NCBI GenBank assembly: GCA_018333955.1
Contig: JAGXSD010000001.1
Span: 1 to 64,000 of the forward strand
Source: Erysipelotrichia bacterium
Lineage (GTDB): Bacteria > Bacillota_I > Bacilli_A > Erysipelotrichales > Erysipelotrichaceae
Direction of reading: 5' to 3'
DNA length: 64,000 bases
The notes below the pieces were generated by a model. The model saw nothing but the letters and a program-made list of their open reading frames with translations. It was not told the origin of the DNA and made no database searches. Made by a program: the position numbers and the translations under genes. Numbering within the stretch: the stretch's first letter is position 1; each line of letters starts with the position of its first letter. Below are positions 1 to 8,798 of this stretch, piece by piece.

Positions 1-662
1 CATCAGAATTTGTTGAAGGTGATGTGATTTATTTTAATGATGTGCCTTTTAAATATGAAGGAAACTTTTATTTTGATGAAGATTCATACAACACATTATC
101 ATTAAATACAGGGGTTCTTATTTCTGTAAATGGTGCTCATCGCCTTAGTTTTCCAACTGATCGATACAACATTTTCATGCTTAGAGCAGAAAGAATGTCC
201 GATTTTCTTGATTATGATGCACTAGTAAGAAGAGTTGCACAAAATGCTGATGTCACCAATTTTAGACTGAATGTTGAGCGAGCAATAAATCGTCAGTTTA
301 GTATAACGCTGTTTAAGATGTTTGAGATACTCATACAATATGGACTTGGTGTAGCTATCTTATCACTACTTTGTCTGCAACAACTCATGATGAAGAGGAA
401 AACCCTAGCAATTCAACATTTTTTAGGGGTATCAAAAGTTAAGCTAATCTTGAAAAATGCAACACAATTTGCTCTTCCTGCGATGATCATCTTACTTCCG
501 TCAATCTATGTTGTTGGTAATGAAGCTTCTTTAACTTCGAGTTTAGTCTTTAATATATTATTAGGGCTTGTATTTGTATTCATTGTTTGGTTAATAAGCT
601 TAGTGATTCACATTAATTATCTAAAAGGCAGTCTTATTGAATTACTAGATGAAAGGGAGTGA
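1..662 (+). CDS. ABC transporter permease, FtsX/MacB-like (5' partial)
   Basis: The reading frame is open from base 3, so the start lies outside the window and only about 219 C-terminal residues are seen. After a soluble, probably extracellular part come three hydrophobic segments, separated by a short positively charged loop (LMMKRKTLAIQHFLGVSK). This layout is typical of the C-terminal end of FtsX/MacB-type permeases. The stop lies a few bases before the start of the ATPase gene and the ribosome site of that gene lies inside this one, so the two are coupled. Permeases of this kind, paired with a LolD/MacB-type ATPase, export peptides or sense cell-envelope stress. The substrate cannot be read from the sequence; a bacteriocin-export type is one possibility. 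Confidence 0.7.
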   Translation, partial: SEFVEGDVIYFNDVPFKYEGNFYFDEDSYNTLSLNTGVLISVNGAHRLSFPTDRYNIFMLRAERMSDFLDYDALVRRVAQNADVTNFRLNVERAINRQFSITLFKMFEILIQYGLGVAILSLLCLQQLMMKRKTLAIQHFLGVSKVKLILKNATQFALPAMIILLPSIYVVGNEASLTSSLVFNILLGLVFVFIVWLISLVIHINYLKGSLIELLDERE

Positions 663-667
663 CACTT

Positions 668-1318
668 ATGTTGCAAGTTATTGATTTAAAGAAGAATTAC
701 AATACGGTTGAAGCTTTAAGAGGTGTTACACTTGATATTTCTGATGGTGAGTTTATCTCCATCATGGGGAAAAGTGGATGTGGAAAGACAACACTTCTAC
801 ATTGCATGTCTGGGATTTTGAAACCTTCATCAGGCGAGATACTTTTTGATGAGAAATCACTCTTCAAAATAAAAGATCGTGCAAGATCAAAGGTACGTCG
901 TACTTCAATGGGATTTGTGTTTCAATTCTTTAATCTAGTTCCTGAACTAACTGTAAAAGAGAACATCTTACTTCCATTAAAGATCAATCGATACAAGGTT
1001 GATGAAGTCTATTTCGATAAGCTAATCGAAGATTTAGGAATTATTGAGCAGATTAATCGACTCCCTGCCACGTTAAGTGGTGGACAACAACAACGTGTGG
1101 CGATTGCGAGAGCTTTGATTCATAAACCCAAGATTGTTTTTGCGGATGAACCCTCTGGCAATCTTGACGAAACAAGTTCAAGAGAAGTCATTGAATTACT
1201 TCAATCTCTTCAGAAGGAATACAATCTAACGCTAATTATGGTGACGCATGATAAGGATATTGCATCTTATGCAGATCGAATCATTCATATGAGGGATGGT
1301 AGAATCGTTTCTCAATAA
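668..1318 (+). CDS. ABC transporter ATP-binding protein, MacB/LolD type
   Basis: This is a stand-alone nucleotide-binding subunit of 216 residues. Walker A is GKSGCGKTT near residue 34, the Q-loop is in FQFFN, the signature is LSGGQQQR, Walker B is IVFADEPSGNLD and the H-loop is VTHD. The length and the phrase ADEPSGNLDE are typical of the MacB/LolD/YtrE subfamily, which pairs with FtsX-like permeases. A GTG nine bases upstream is in frame, but the AAAGGG ribosome site fits the ATG used here. It hydrolyses ATP to drive the permease encoded immediately upstream. A terminator follows. The family assignment is secure; the substrate is unknown. Confidence 0.9.
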   Translation: MLQVIDLKKNYNTVEALRGVTLDISDGEFISIMGKSGCGKTTLLHCMSGILKPSSGEILFDEKSLFKIKDRARSKVRRTSMGFVFQFFNLVPELTVKENILLPLKINRYKVDEVYFDKLIEDLGIIEQINRLPATLSGGQQQRVAIARALIHKPKIVFADEPSGNLDETSSREVIELLQSLQKEYNLTLIMVTHDKDIASYADRIIHMRDGRIVSQ

Positions 1319-1422
1319 TACATAAATATAAGGCTGTACAGATACATAAAGATTAAGTTAAACCTAAACGGTTACGCTAGTATTGATTGCCCTACGTCCT
1401 CGGGCATCATTATTATGGAATA

Positions 1423-1457
1423 AAACAAGTGCATCAAATCTGATACACTTTTGTTTA
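1423..1457. terminator. Bidirectional intrinsic terminator
   Basis: A stem GTGCATCA / TGATACAC (one mismatch) is flanked by A-rich and T-rich tracts (aaaacaa and ttttgttt). It lies between two genes that converge here, so it can serve both. Confidence 0.7.
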
Positions 1458-1485
1458 TCTAGTTAAGTATTATAATATTAAACCT

Positions 1486-2754
1486 TTACTCAAACGCTGG
1501 TCTTCTATCATCATACACTTTATCCACATCAAAGAAATGCTGATTAATATACTCTTTATCTTTATTCATAACAAATCCATCAAGATTAATCCTTGGCATT
1601 AACACACTTTTCCCTAAGATTTTAGGTTGTGAGCGACGGTCCACATTAAGATAGAATGCATACCCTTCATCAATGAAATACTGATAGAGTTCTCCTTTCA
1701 GTGTAATGCCAAAAGGTGCAATAAAGACATTGGACTCTCCAATCACAGGAGTAATCCATTGTTTAAACAGCTGTGTATCTTCTTTAATGCCTTCAAGTGT
1801 AGAATTCTCACTAAAGTATTTGCCATCCGCATGGGTATAACTATGATTAGCAAACTCCCATCCTGTTTCTTTTAATCTTTGTACAATGACTTTGGCAGTG
1901 GTAACTTCTGATGCAATCTTAGGATCATATCCCATAACTCCCCAACTACCTGTAATCCCTAATAGTCCTTTTGCACCTCGATAAGAAAACTGAGGATTTT
2001 CCTTGACAAAATCATCCACAATCGGAAATACTTCTGCAGTTCTTGACTCAATTTCTAATCCTTCAAGATTTCGGATCATGGCACTGACTTCATTGTTTTG
2101 ATTGATAAACAATCTAGAAGCAAATCCTTCTTTCTTTCTGTTCTCAGGATATCCCACATTATCAATGGACATTAAAAGAGGTCGCTTCCCTTCTGGAAGA
2201 TATACGTCTTTCTTAGTCACATTCCCTAATGAATCCACATCATACAAATCACTAATTCGAACTAGGACATATCCACGTTCCATAAGTAGTGGTAACATTC
2301 GTTGAAATTCTAATGCTGTGGTCATCCAATAGTTATAGCCTTGTGGCTGGGAACTATTTGGACCAAATGCCAATTCAGGATACACAATTAAGCTATGAAA
2401 GAAAACATGCTCAATTCTTCCTATATAAGGTTTTAACTCAATCATGAAATCTTCAATTTTCTTGACTTCACTTTTCATCTTATCATTGAATATCTCTGAA
2501 TCACTTTTTAGTAAATCAATAGCTTCTTGATAATAGTAACCTTTCACTAATTGATGTGCTTCATTAATCACTACAACACGCTTAGCTTCACGTGCTTTTT
2601 CTTTTTCAATTTCTTCTTGTGGTGTGTTGTTATTACTGTTTTCAACCTGAGACATGATAAAAATGAATCCACTGATTGATGTGAGGATTAATAATATTAA
2701 TAGTGTTAACATCCACGCATTTCTACGCCGAATTCTCTTTGTTCTTCTTTTCAT
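1486..2754 (-). CDS. Membrane-anchored polysaccharide deacetylase-like protein
   Basis: The 422-residue protein starts with a very basic stretch (KRRTKRIRRR), then one hydrophobic segment (about residues 14-34), so it is probably anchored in the membrane with its body outside. Residues 55-110 look helical. The rest resembles the NodB fold: the second conserved motif is present as HSYTH (His304, His308), and PFG near residue 346 and PRINLDG near 388 resemble later motifs. The first motif, usually an Asp-Asp pair, reads SIDNV: Asp198 is kept but the metal-ligand position is Asn199. Enzymes of this family remove acetyl groups from peptidoglycan, chitin or exopolysaccharide. With the ligand changed, activity is uncertain. 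No strong ribosome site is seen before the ATG. Confidence 0.75.
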   Translation of the reverse strand: MKRRTKRIRRRNAWMLTLLILLILTSISGFIFIMSQVENSNNNTPQEEIEKEKAREAKRVVVINEAHQLVKGYYYQEAIDLLKSDSEIFNDKMKSEVKKIEDFMIELKPYIGRIEHVFFHSLIVYPELAFGPNSSQPQGYNYWMTTALEFQRMLPLLMERGYVLVRISDLYDVDSLGNVTKKDVYLPEGKRPLLMSIDNVGYPENRKKEGFASRLFINQNNEVSAMIRNLEGLEIESRTAEVFPIVDDFVKENPQFSYRGAKGLLGITGSWGVMGYDPKIASEVTTAKVIVQRLKETGWEFANHSYTHADGKYFSENSTLEGIKEDTQLFKQWITPVIGESNVFIAPFGITLKGELYQYFIDEGYAFYLNVDRRSQPKILGKSVLMPRINLDGFVMNKDKEYINQHFFDVDKVYDDRRPAFE

Positions 2755-2870
2755 GTGTTTAACCCAAGAACATCATAGTCCTTTTTATCAACTTCAACAA
2801 GCGTGAAAATGATATTCTAAACATCATTCACAATCAATGAATAAATCACTTAGTAATGCTAAACACGAAC

Positions 2871-4274
2871 TTATATATGAATTGGATAGCCTAGAGCTAA
2901 TTCTGATACATCTAGAATGGCTTCCGAAAGAGTTGGATGCGCATGAATAGTTAAGGCAATATCTTCTACATTCATGCGTGCTTCTATCGCAAGTGTTATT
3001 TCCGCAATCATATGCCCCGCTCCCTCTCCTGCAACTTGTCCTCCCAATATTAAACCTGTTTTCTTTTCTGTAATGAGCCGAACAAATCCTTTGGTTTCAT
3101 TTAATGAAATTGCGGTTCCATTTGCGCCGAGTGGAAATATTGAAATATTGATATCCAATCCTTGTTCTTGAGCTTGTTTTTGTGATACTCCCACACTTGC
3201 TATCTCAGGGTCTGCACTACAAATCGCAGGCATTGCGACATAATCGATTTTAACAGGCTTTCCAACAAGTGCATGAGCAGCAATCTTAGCTTCATAACTG
3301 GCTTTATGCGCTAACGCAGGACCTAAGGTAACATCCCCAATCGCAAAAATATGAGGTTGTGATGTCCGACCTTGTTCATCAACTTTTATAAATCCACGCT
3401 CATCAACATCAACACCAGCTAAATGTAATCCTAGTTCATCTGTATTAGGAACTCGACCCACACTCACCATAACATAATCTGCCTCAATGGTATGTTCTTT
3501 ACCTTCTTTAACATAAGTAACTTTAACGTTATCTTCATTTTCTAGTGCTGACTTTGCGTTAGTGTTCGTGATGATATCAACGTTTTTAGAAATGAACTCA
3601 TGTTTGACTAACTCAACCATGTCTTCATCAAACCCTGCGAGAAGATTATGAGCTGATTCAATGATTGTCACTTTTGAGCCTAGATTAGCAAATACGCTCG
3701 CCATTTGACATCCAATATAACCACCCCCAATGACTATAAATCGTTGTGGTACTTCCTTTAGACTTAATGCACCTGTAGAGTCTATGACACGTCGTTTATA
3801 CTTAAACCCATCAATTTCTAAGGGCCGACTTCCTGTAGCAATGATCGCTTCATTAAACTTATATGTTTGTGCCTCAACTCCCATGATTACATTTAAATGA
3901 TTGGGTTCATTAAAGAATGCTGAGCCTTTTATGATATTCACCTTATTCTTTTTAAGTAAAGATTCAACTCCTTGTGTGAGTTTTTTGATGACGTTATCAT
4001 CTTTCCACTTTTGAGTTTTGACCATATCAAACACAACATCATTGGCATGAACTCCATATTTCTCTGATTTGATATCTACAAAATGATGTGCTGCTTGAAT
4101 GAGTACTTTAGAAGGTATACACCCCACGTTTAAACAAACTCCTCCAAGCGCTTCTCTTTCAATAATCGTTACTTTCTTTCCAAGTTGTGCTGCCAAGATG
4201 GCTGCAACATACCCACCAGGTCCAGCACCAATAACAACACAATCTAATTCTAATGCAAAATTACCGACCACCAT
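2871..4274 (-). CDS. pdhD: Dihydrolipoamide dehydrogenase, E3 of pyruvate dehydrogenase
   Basis: This flavoprotein of 467 residues reoxidises the lipoyl arm of E2 and passes electrons to NAD+. The FAD site is GAGPGG (residues 16-21). The redox-active disulfide is GGVCLNVGC with Cys47 and Cys52. The NAD-binding motif is GGGYIG. The second FAD motif is in AIGDV, and the C-terminal catalytic base lies in HAHPTLSE. There is no N-terminal lipoyl domain, unlike some Bacillota E3 proteins. A GGAGGA ribosome site stands seven bases before the ATG, inside the end of the E2 gene. It is the last gene of the four-gene pdh operon. I saw no clear terminator after it. Confidence 0.96.
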   Translation of the reverse strand: MVVGNFALELDCVVIGAGPGGYVAAILAAQLGKKVTIIEREALGGVCLNVGCIPSKVLIQAAHHFVDIKSEKYGVHANDVVFDMVKTQKWKDDNVIKKLTQGVESLLKKNKVNIIKGSAFFNEPNHLNVIMGVEAQTYKFNEAIIATGSRPLEIDGFKYKRRVIDSTGALSLKEVPQRFIVIGGGYIGCQMASVFANLGSKVTIIESAHNLLAGFDEDMVELVKHEFISKNVDIITNTNAKSALENEDNVKVTYVKEGKEHTIEADYVMVSVGRVPNTDELGLHLAGVDVDERGFIKVDEQGRTSQPHIFAIGDVTLGPALAHKASYEAKIAAHALVGKPVKIDYVAMPAICSADPEIASVGVSQKQAQEQGLDINISIFPLGANGTAISLNETKGFVRLITEKKTGLILGGQVAGEGAGHMIAEITLAIEARMNVEDIALTIHAHPTLSEAILDVSELALGYPIHI

Positions 4275-4278
4275 ATGT

Positions 4279-5562
4279 TTATCCTCCTTCCATCAAGAGA
4301 AGGTCTGGATCACTTAAGTGTCGTTTTAATTCATTCATTGCCTTTTGAGCAACTGCTCCATCGATGATTCGATGATCAAAACTCATCGATAAATGCATCA
4401 TACTTCCAACTCCAATCGAGTCATCTTCTAAAACCATTGGTTTCTTTTGAATTCGACCCATCCCAAATATCGCAACCTCAGGATAGTTTATGATAGGTGT
4501 AAACCACATGCCACCTAAAGATCCAATACTGGTAATGGTGGTCGAGCCATGTTTCATTTCATGAGGTTCTAAACTACCTTCATGTGCTTTATTGGCTAAG
4601 TCTGTAATCTCTTTAGCAATTGTGAAGATTCCTTTTCGATCAACCTCTTTTATATTAGGAACATATAGTCCTTTACTTGTGTCCACCGCAATCCCAATAT
4701 TGAAGAATTTCTTATAGACAATCTCATCACTAGATTCATCAAGACTCGCATTTAGAATAGGATACTTACGAAGCACAGTCACGACTGACTTCACCATATA
4801 CGCTAAGTACGTTAACTTGATATCTTGAACTTGAGCAATGTCTTTAAATCGATCCAAATGGGTGATGAGTCTAGAAACTTCAACTTCATCAAAGATTGCA
4901 ACATGAGAGGCATGCTTTTGTGAGTTCGTCATCGCCTTTGAAATGGCACGTCGAGTTACTGACATTTTCTCACGAGAAGTATTTTCACTTAATGTGATAA
5001 AAGATGCTTCTGTTTCAACACTGTGTTCAATCATAGATTGAATTGGTTCGTCTTTCTCTGGGATGTTCTCAACTTTAATTGATGATGACAAGTATGCATC
5101 AATATCTGATCGAGTGATATGACCATGTTTTCCACTTCCATTCACCTTAAAAATATCAACTCCTTGATCTCGAGCATACTGACGTATTGAAGGCATGGCT
5201 AATACTCTTGAGAGAATTGAGTGTGTTAGTCGATCTGAAGCAGTTTGAATATTTATGCCATCATTGTGTTTTTGATGATGTTGTGAATCAATTGAAGTAT
5301 TTTGATTAGGAATGGTGGCGTCATTGGTTACTTCAATTTCTGCTAAGGTATCACCAATCTTGACGACTGTTCCTACACTTTTAATTATCTTATGGATGGT
5401 TCCATTGATGGGTGATGGAACCTCTTGAATGAGTTTATCATTTTGTATTTCAACTAAAGTGGCATCTTCTAAAATTTCATCACCAACCTTGACCTTCCAT
5501 TCCACAATAGTTCCTTCTGTGATTCCCTCGCCAATCTTTGGCATTTTAAATTCAACAAGCAT
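4279..5562 (-). CDS. pdhC: Dihydrolipoamide acetyltransferase, E2 of pyruvate dehydrogenase
   Basis: The core of the pyruvate dehydrogenase complex moves the acetyl group from E1 to CoA. There is one N-terminal lipoyl domain with the lysine to be lipoylated in QNDK (Lys43). A linker of about 35 residues rich in Gln, His, Asn and Asp follows. Next is a peripheral-subunit-binding domain at about 117-155 (MPSIRQYARDQGVD, GHITRSDIDAYL), then a second linker, and the acyltransferase domain from about 200. The catalytic DHRIIDG motif is at 396-402 (His397, Asp401). At 427 residues it is a normal single-lipoyl E2. The ribosome site is in the short gap after the E1beta stop. It needs lipoate attachment, which matters because the ligase-like gene upstream of the operon is broken. 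Confidence 0.96.
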   Translation of the reverse strand: MLVEFKMPKIGEGITEGTIVEWKVKVGDEILEDATLVEIQNDKLIQEVPSPINGTIHKIIKSVGTVVKIGDTLAEIEVTNDATIPNQNTSIDSQHHQKHNDGINIQTASDRLTHSILSRVLAMPSIRQYARDQGVDIFKVNGSGKHGHITRSDIDAYLSSSIKVENIPEKDEPIQSMIEHSVETEASFITLSENTSREKMSVTRRAISKAMTNSQKHASHVAIFDEVEVSRLITHLDRFKDIAQVQDIKLTYLAYMVKSVVTVLRKYPILNASLDESSDEIVYKKFFNIGIAVDTSKGLYVPNIKEVDRKGIFTIAKEITDLANKAHEGSLEPHEMKHGSTTITSIGSLGGMWFTPIINYPEVAIFGMGRIQKKPMVLEDDSIGVGSMMHLSMSFDHRIIDGAVAQKAMNELKRHLSDPDLLLMEGG

Positions 5563-5574
5563 ATCTTATCCTCC

Positions 5575-6561
5575 TTAATCGAAGTTAATGACTTCTTTGA
5601 TTTTATCGTGGATATCTTGCGCGTTAGGTAACCAATCATTTTCAGCCAGACTAAAGGCATAAACACTATCAGGGGCACTGACTCGACCAATAGGTGCTTT
5701 AAGCGATAACATGGCTTGCGGTCGCTCAGCTATTTCAGAAATAATCATCGCAGCAATCCCTGATTGGCGTTGTGCTTCTTGCACGACCACGAGTCGACCT
5801 GTTTTTTCTACTGAATGAACAATAGTTTCAATATCAAGTGGTGATACGGTTCTTAGATCAATGACTTCCACTGAAATCCCTTCTTCGTGAAGTTGTTTCG
5901 CCACTTTGAGTGATTCATGCACCATAGCACCATAGGTGACTATACTGATATCATTTCCTTCTAAAACAACAGCCGCTTTCCCTAGAGGGATGGTGTAATA
6001 CGCTTCTGGAACTTCTTCTTTAAATGAGCGATATAGCTTCATATGTTCTAAAAAAATCACAGGATCATTGTCTTCAATCGAAGCCAATAATAAACCTTTC
6101 GCATCATAGGGATTACTTGGAATGACAACTTTTAATCCTGGAACCTGAGCCATAATCCCCTCAAAACTATCCGCATGGGATTCTGGAGCATGAACTCCTC
6201 CCCCAAATGGAGAGCGAATCGTAATTGGCATGTGATGAACACCGCCAGTACGATATCGTGTACGAGCCATTTGATCTGCAATCGCATCCATCGTTTCAAA
6301 GACAAATCCAAAGAATTGAAGTTCAGGAATGGGTCTAAATTTTTGAAATGCTAAACCCACCGCAAGACCACCAATTCCTGACTCGGCTAATGGTGTATCA
6401 AAAACACGTTCTTCACCATACTTGGCTTGTAAGCCTTGCGTAGCCCTAAAGACTCCGCCATTGAGTCCAACATCCTGACCAAAAATTAACGTAGTTTCAT
6501 CTTTTTCAAGAGCTTGATCAAGGGCATGGGTAATTGCTTGAATCATTGTTAATTGTGCCAT
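5575..6561 (-). CDS. pdhB: Pyruvate dehydrogenase E1 component, beta subunit
   Basis: The 328-residue beta subunit forms the alpha2beta2 E1 heterotetramer that decarboxylates pyruvate with thiamine diphosphate. The transketolase pyrimidine-binding domain is at the N-terminus (IFGQDVG, then [17 protein letters not shown] with the glutamate that activates thiamine). The C-terminal transketolase domain starts near residue 195 ([11 protein letters not shown]). The substrate phrase [17 protein letters not shown] is typical of pyruvate or branched-chain E1beta. The order with E1alpha, E2 and E3 and the single-lipoyl E2 make pyruvate the likely substrate. The gap to the E1alpha gene is only a few bases. 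Confidence 0.95.
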   Translation of the reverse strand: MAQLTMIQAITHALDQALEKDETTLIFGQDVGLNGGVFRATQGLQAKYGEERVFDTPLAESGIGGLAVGLAFQKFRPIPELQFFGFVFETMDAIADQMARTRYRTGGVHHMPITIRSPFGGGVHAPESHADSFEGIMAQVPGLKVVIPSNPYDAKGLLLASIEDNDPVIFLEHMKLYRSFKEEVPEAYYTIPLGKAAVVLEGNDISIVTYGAMVHESLKVAKQLHEEGISVEVIDLRTVSPLDIETIVHSVEKTGRLVVVQEAQRQSGIAAMIISEIAERPQAMLSLKAPIGRVSAPDSVYAFSLAENDWLPNAQDIHDKIKEVINFD

Positions 6562-6564
6562 AAA

Positions 6565-7680
6565 TCATAACCCTTCTTTCTTTTTATAGTATTCAATTTG
6601 TTCTTTAAGCGTGTGAGGTGGGACTTCAAACATGGACTCTAAAAACTCAGAGACTTTTTGTTTAGGAGCATCATCTGCTTCTTTGACTGCTTTTTGAATA
6701 TCGGCTTCAAATTGTTTTATGAGTTCCTCTTCATCGTCCTGATTCCATAATCCTTTTTCAACCAAGTAAATCCGTGTACGTTTAATTGGATCTTTAGCTT
6801 CCCATTCAATGAAGCTTGCTTCATCACGATAAATTTTAGGATCATCCCCAGATAATGAGTGAGGTTGAAATCTTGAAGTATAGGTTTCAATGAGAACAGG
6901 TCCATTTCCCATAAGTGCCCATTCACGTGCAGCCTTTGATACTGCATAAACTGCTAAAGGATCCATTCCATCAACTAAGATTCCAGGAATGCCTGCAGCC
7001 GCAGCTTTTTGCGCAATAGTATTGGCAGCTGTTTGTTTTTTCCATGGTGTTGAGATTGCATATTGATTGTTTTGTACAAAGAATACGACCGGAGCTTTAA
7101 AGGCTCCCGCAAAGTTGATGCCTTCATAGAAATCCCCTTGCGATGACCCGCCATCACCCGTGTATGTAAAGGCCACTTGTTTTTGACCTCGTTTCTTTAG
7201 TCCTAATCCCACTCCAGCAGCTTGAGTGATTTGTGCGCCAATAATCACTTGAGGTGGTATCGCTTGAAGATCGTGAGGATATCGTCCTCCTTCCACATGG
7301 CCACGACTCCATAAAAAAGCTTTGTGTAATGGTAGTCCATGCTTTATGAGTTGAGGAAAATCTCGATAACCTGGAAGTAGAAAATCATTTTTATCAAATG
7401 CTAAAACACTCGCTAATTGACTTGCTTCTTGACCGGCTGTAGGTCCAAAGAATCCAAGTCGTCCTTGTCGCGCTAAGATCATACAACGATCATTGAGTGT
7501 TCTTGACCATAACATATCTTTAAACAACTGAACTAGTTGTTCATGATTTAAATCAGGCACTAAATTCTCATTAACAATTTTGCCTTCTTCATTCAATATC
7601 TGAATCATTTTATAATTGCCTTCAACTGAGCGAAGATGCTTTGTAAAGTCAATGAGGGTGTCTTTCTTATTTTCAATCAT
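6565..7680 (-). CDS. pdhA: Pyruvate dehydrogenase E1 component, alpha subunit
   Basis: This is the first gene of the operon, 371 residues. The thiamine-diphosphate motif runs from GDGGSSQGD (about residue 172) to FVQNN about 27 residues later, as in all E1alpha subunits. GRLGFFGPTAGQEA and LLPGYRD are also family signatures, and the phosphorylation-loop region reads RFQPHSLSGDDP. It catalyses pyruvate decarboxylation together with the beta subunit. The ribosome site AAAGGA is about 12 bases from the ATG, rather far. A perfect 11-bp inverted repeat sits 40-70 bases upstream and may be a regulatory structure. Branched-chain oxo-acid dehydrogenase is an alternative, less likely with this context. 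Confidence 0.95.
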   Translation of the reverse strand: MIENKKDTLIDFTKHLRSVEGNYKMIQILNEEGKIVNENLVPDLNHEQLVQLFKDMLWSRTLNDRCMILARQGRLGFFGPTAGQEASQLASVLAFDKNDFLLPGYRDFPQLIKHGLPLHKAFLWSRGHVEGGRYPHDLQAIPPQVIIGAQITQAAGVGLGLKKRGQKQVAFTYTGDGGSSQGDFYEGINFAGAFKAPVVFFVQNNQYAISTPWKKQTAANTIAQKAAAAGIPGILVDGMDPLAVYAVSKAAREWALMGNGPVLIETYTSRFQPHSLSGDDPKIYRDEASFIEWEAKDPIKRTRIYLVEKGLWNQDDEEELIKQFEADIQKAVKEADDAPKQKVSEFLESMFEVPPHTLKEQIEYYKKKEGL

Positions 7681-7721
7681 ACGCTGATCTGTTCCTTTCT
7701 TTCATTGCAACAATGCATCAA

Positions 7722-7752
7722 GATTCAATGAAACCATTTGCTTCATTGAATC
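7722..7752 (-). promoter_or_regulatory. Perfect inverted repeat in the pdh operon leader
   Basis: GATTCAATGAA and TTCATTGAATC (11 bp each) are separated by nine bases. No T-run follows in the direction of pdhA, so it is not a normal terminator. It could be an operator or a leader hairpin acting on the pdh operon. The stop codon of a small degenerate ORF lies inside one arm. Confidence 0.5.
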
Positions 7753-7972
7753 ACATCATGTGGATAGGATATCAATGTTGATACCTTTGCACAGGATTGT
7801 ATAAATACATATTCATTTTGTTTATGACTTATATCAAAACAAGTGAATCGAACCTGCTTTAGTTTTGATGTTAAAGCAATAAGCTCATTTAACTTTTCAA
7901 TATCATGCATAAACCTATTCTAATGAATATGACATGTTCAATTTTATGTTCTATTGAGAGCTTACCTCCTTT
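7743..7972 (-). pseudogene. Small degenerate ORF between pdhA and the lplA remnant
   Basis: A very strong ribosome site (AAAGGAGGTAAG, 7961-7972) is followed at the right distance by ATA instead of ATG; that frame ends after 21 codons. In another frame, ATG at 7910 opens 55 codons (MHDIEKLNELIALTSK to YPHDVIQ), which read like a real helical protein segment but have no ribosome site of their own. The simplest reading is a decayed gene that lost its start and gained a frameshift. I do not recognise the product. Together with the lplA remnant it makes 7743-8557 a zone of gene decay. Confidence 0.35.
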
Positions 7973-8052
7973 CATTGTTATGTCATTTTATCTGAGCAAT
8001 GTGGTGATTCACTATGACTTTGCTCACACGTTCTTATTCACTTACGATACTT

Positions 8053-8557
8053 CTAATTTAACTCTTTGATTAAAGAAAAAGGCAGGGGTTTCCAACAATC
8101 ATAAATATCATGAATATGGGTAAAATCATCCTTAGATTGATCATGAATGATCGATTTGATGTTTTCCATTCGCTTTATATTTATAATGCGGTACCTGCAC
8201 TGCTTGTTTTAATAATTTAAGATGTGTATCGTAAACCAATACTTGATAATCCACTAGATTATGACAAGACATTATTTGAAAAAGAGTGTAAATATTGTAT
8301 CCATCAAGGTGAATATCATTGAACACAGATAATCTAGGTTTTAAATCGCTGGTGTTAAATGCATTGCTAATGAGTTGAGTTTCTATAAAGTTTTGACTGA
8401 TAGTTTCTAATGTAATTTGAACCTTGTCGAAAATGATTGAGGGTTTATTGTAAGACCAATGAAGACAATCATCATGTGATTTTAAACACTTTAAAGCATA
8501 CTTATTTAAAGATTGATTAAAGCATGGATTAGTTGATTCATTAATCAAGTAACGCAT
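8053..8557 (-). pseudogene. Degenerate lipoate-protein ligase (LplA-like)
   Basis: The main frame (8141-8557, 138 residues, ribosome site AAGGAG) starts like lipoate-protein ligase A: YLINESTNPCFNQSLNKYAL and KPSIIF. It later matches NDIHLDGYNI and VYDTHLKLLKQAVQVP, the family's NDI-x-VDG and FDxDLxxLxxALxVP segments. The lipoate-binding block usually written RRxSGGGAVYHD is absent, and the catalytic Lys of the SGNA region is replaced. Near 8169 the frame shifts: MENIKSIIHDQSK (8053-8169) continues the family's KGIKSVRSRV segment in another frame. It therefore looks like an internally deleted and frameshifted lplA, and is surely inactive as a ligase. Its place upstream of pdh fits an original role in lipoylating PdhC. 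Confidence 0.65.
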
Positions 8558-8674
8558 TGTGAGTGCTCCTTATCTTTATCCTATGCCTTCGATTGTGAAA
8601 ATGCAATGATTATGAACAAGTTGATTCAATACTTCTACTAATCCATTTAAAATGTGCGCACAATCAAAATACAC

Positions 8675-8709
8675 ATCAACATAGATGTAATATAGATGTG
8701 ATTGTTGAT
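8675..8709. promoter_or_regulatory. Inverted and direct repeats in a divergent promoter region
   Basis: ATCAACA and TGTTGAT form 7-bp arms around a tandem ATAGATGT / ATAGATGT repeat. It lies between the lplA remnant and the divergent DegV gene. It may be a regulator site; nothing else supports this. Confidence 0.3.
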
Positions 8710-8774
8710 ATTTTAAAAACTACTTCACATAATTATAATAATTAAAAGACTGTATTTTTTTCATGATTATGCTT

Positions 8775-8780
8775 TATAAT
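8775..8780 (+). promoter_or_regulatory. Probable -10 box of the DegV gene
   Basis: A perfect TATAAT stands 19 bases before the start codon. No good -35 box is visible at the right distance. Confidence 0.4.
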
Positions 8781-8798
8781 GGTCGTAAGGAGAACCTT

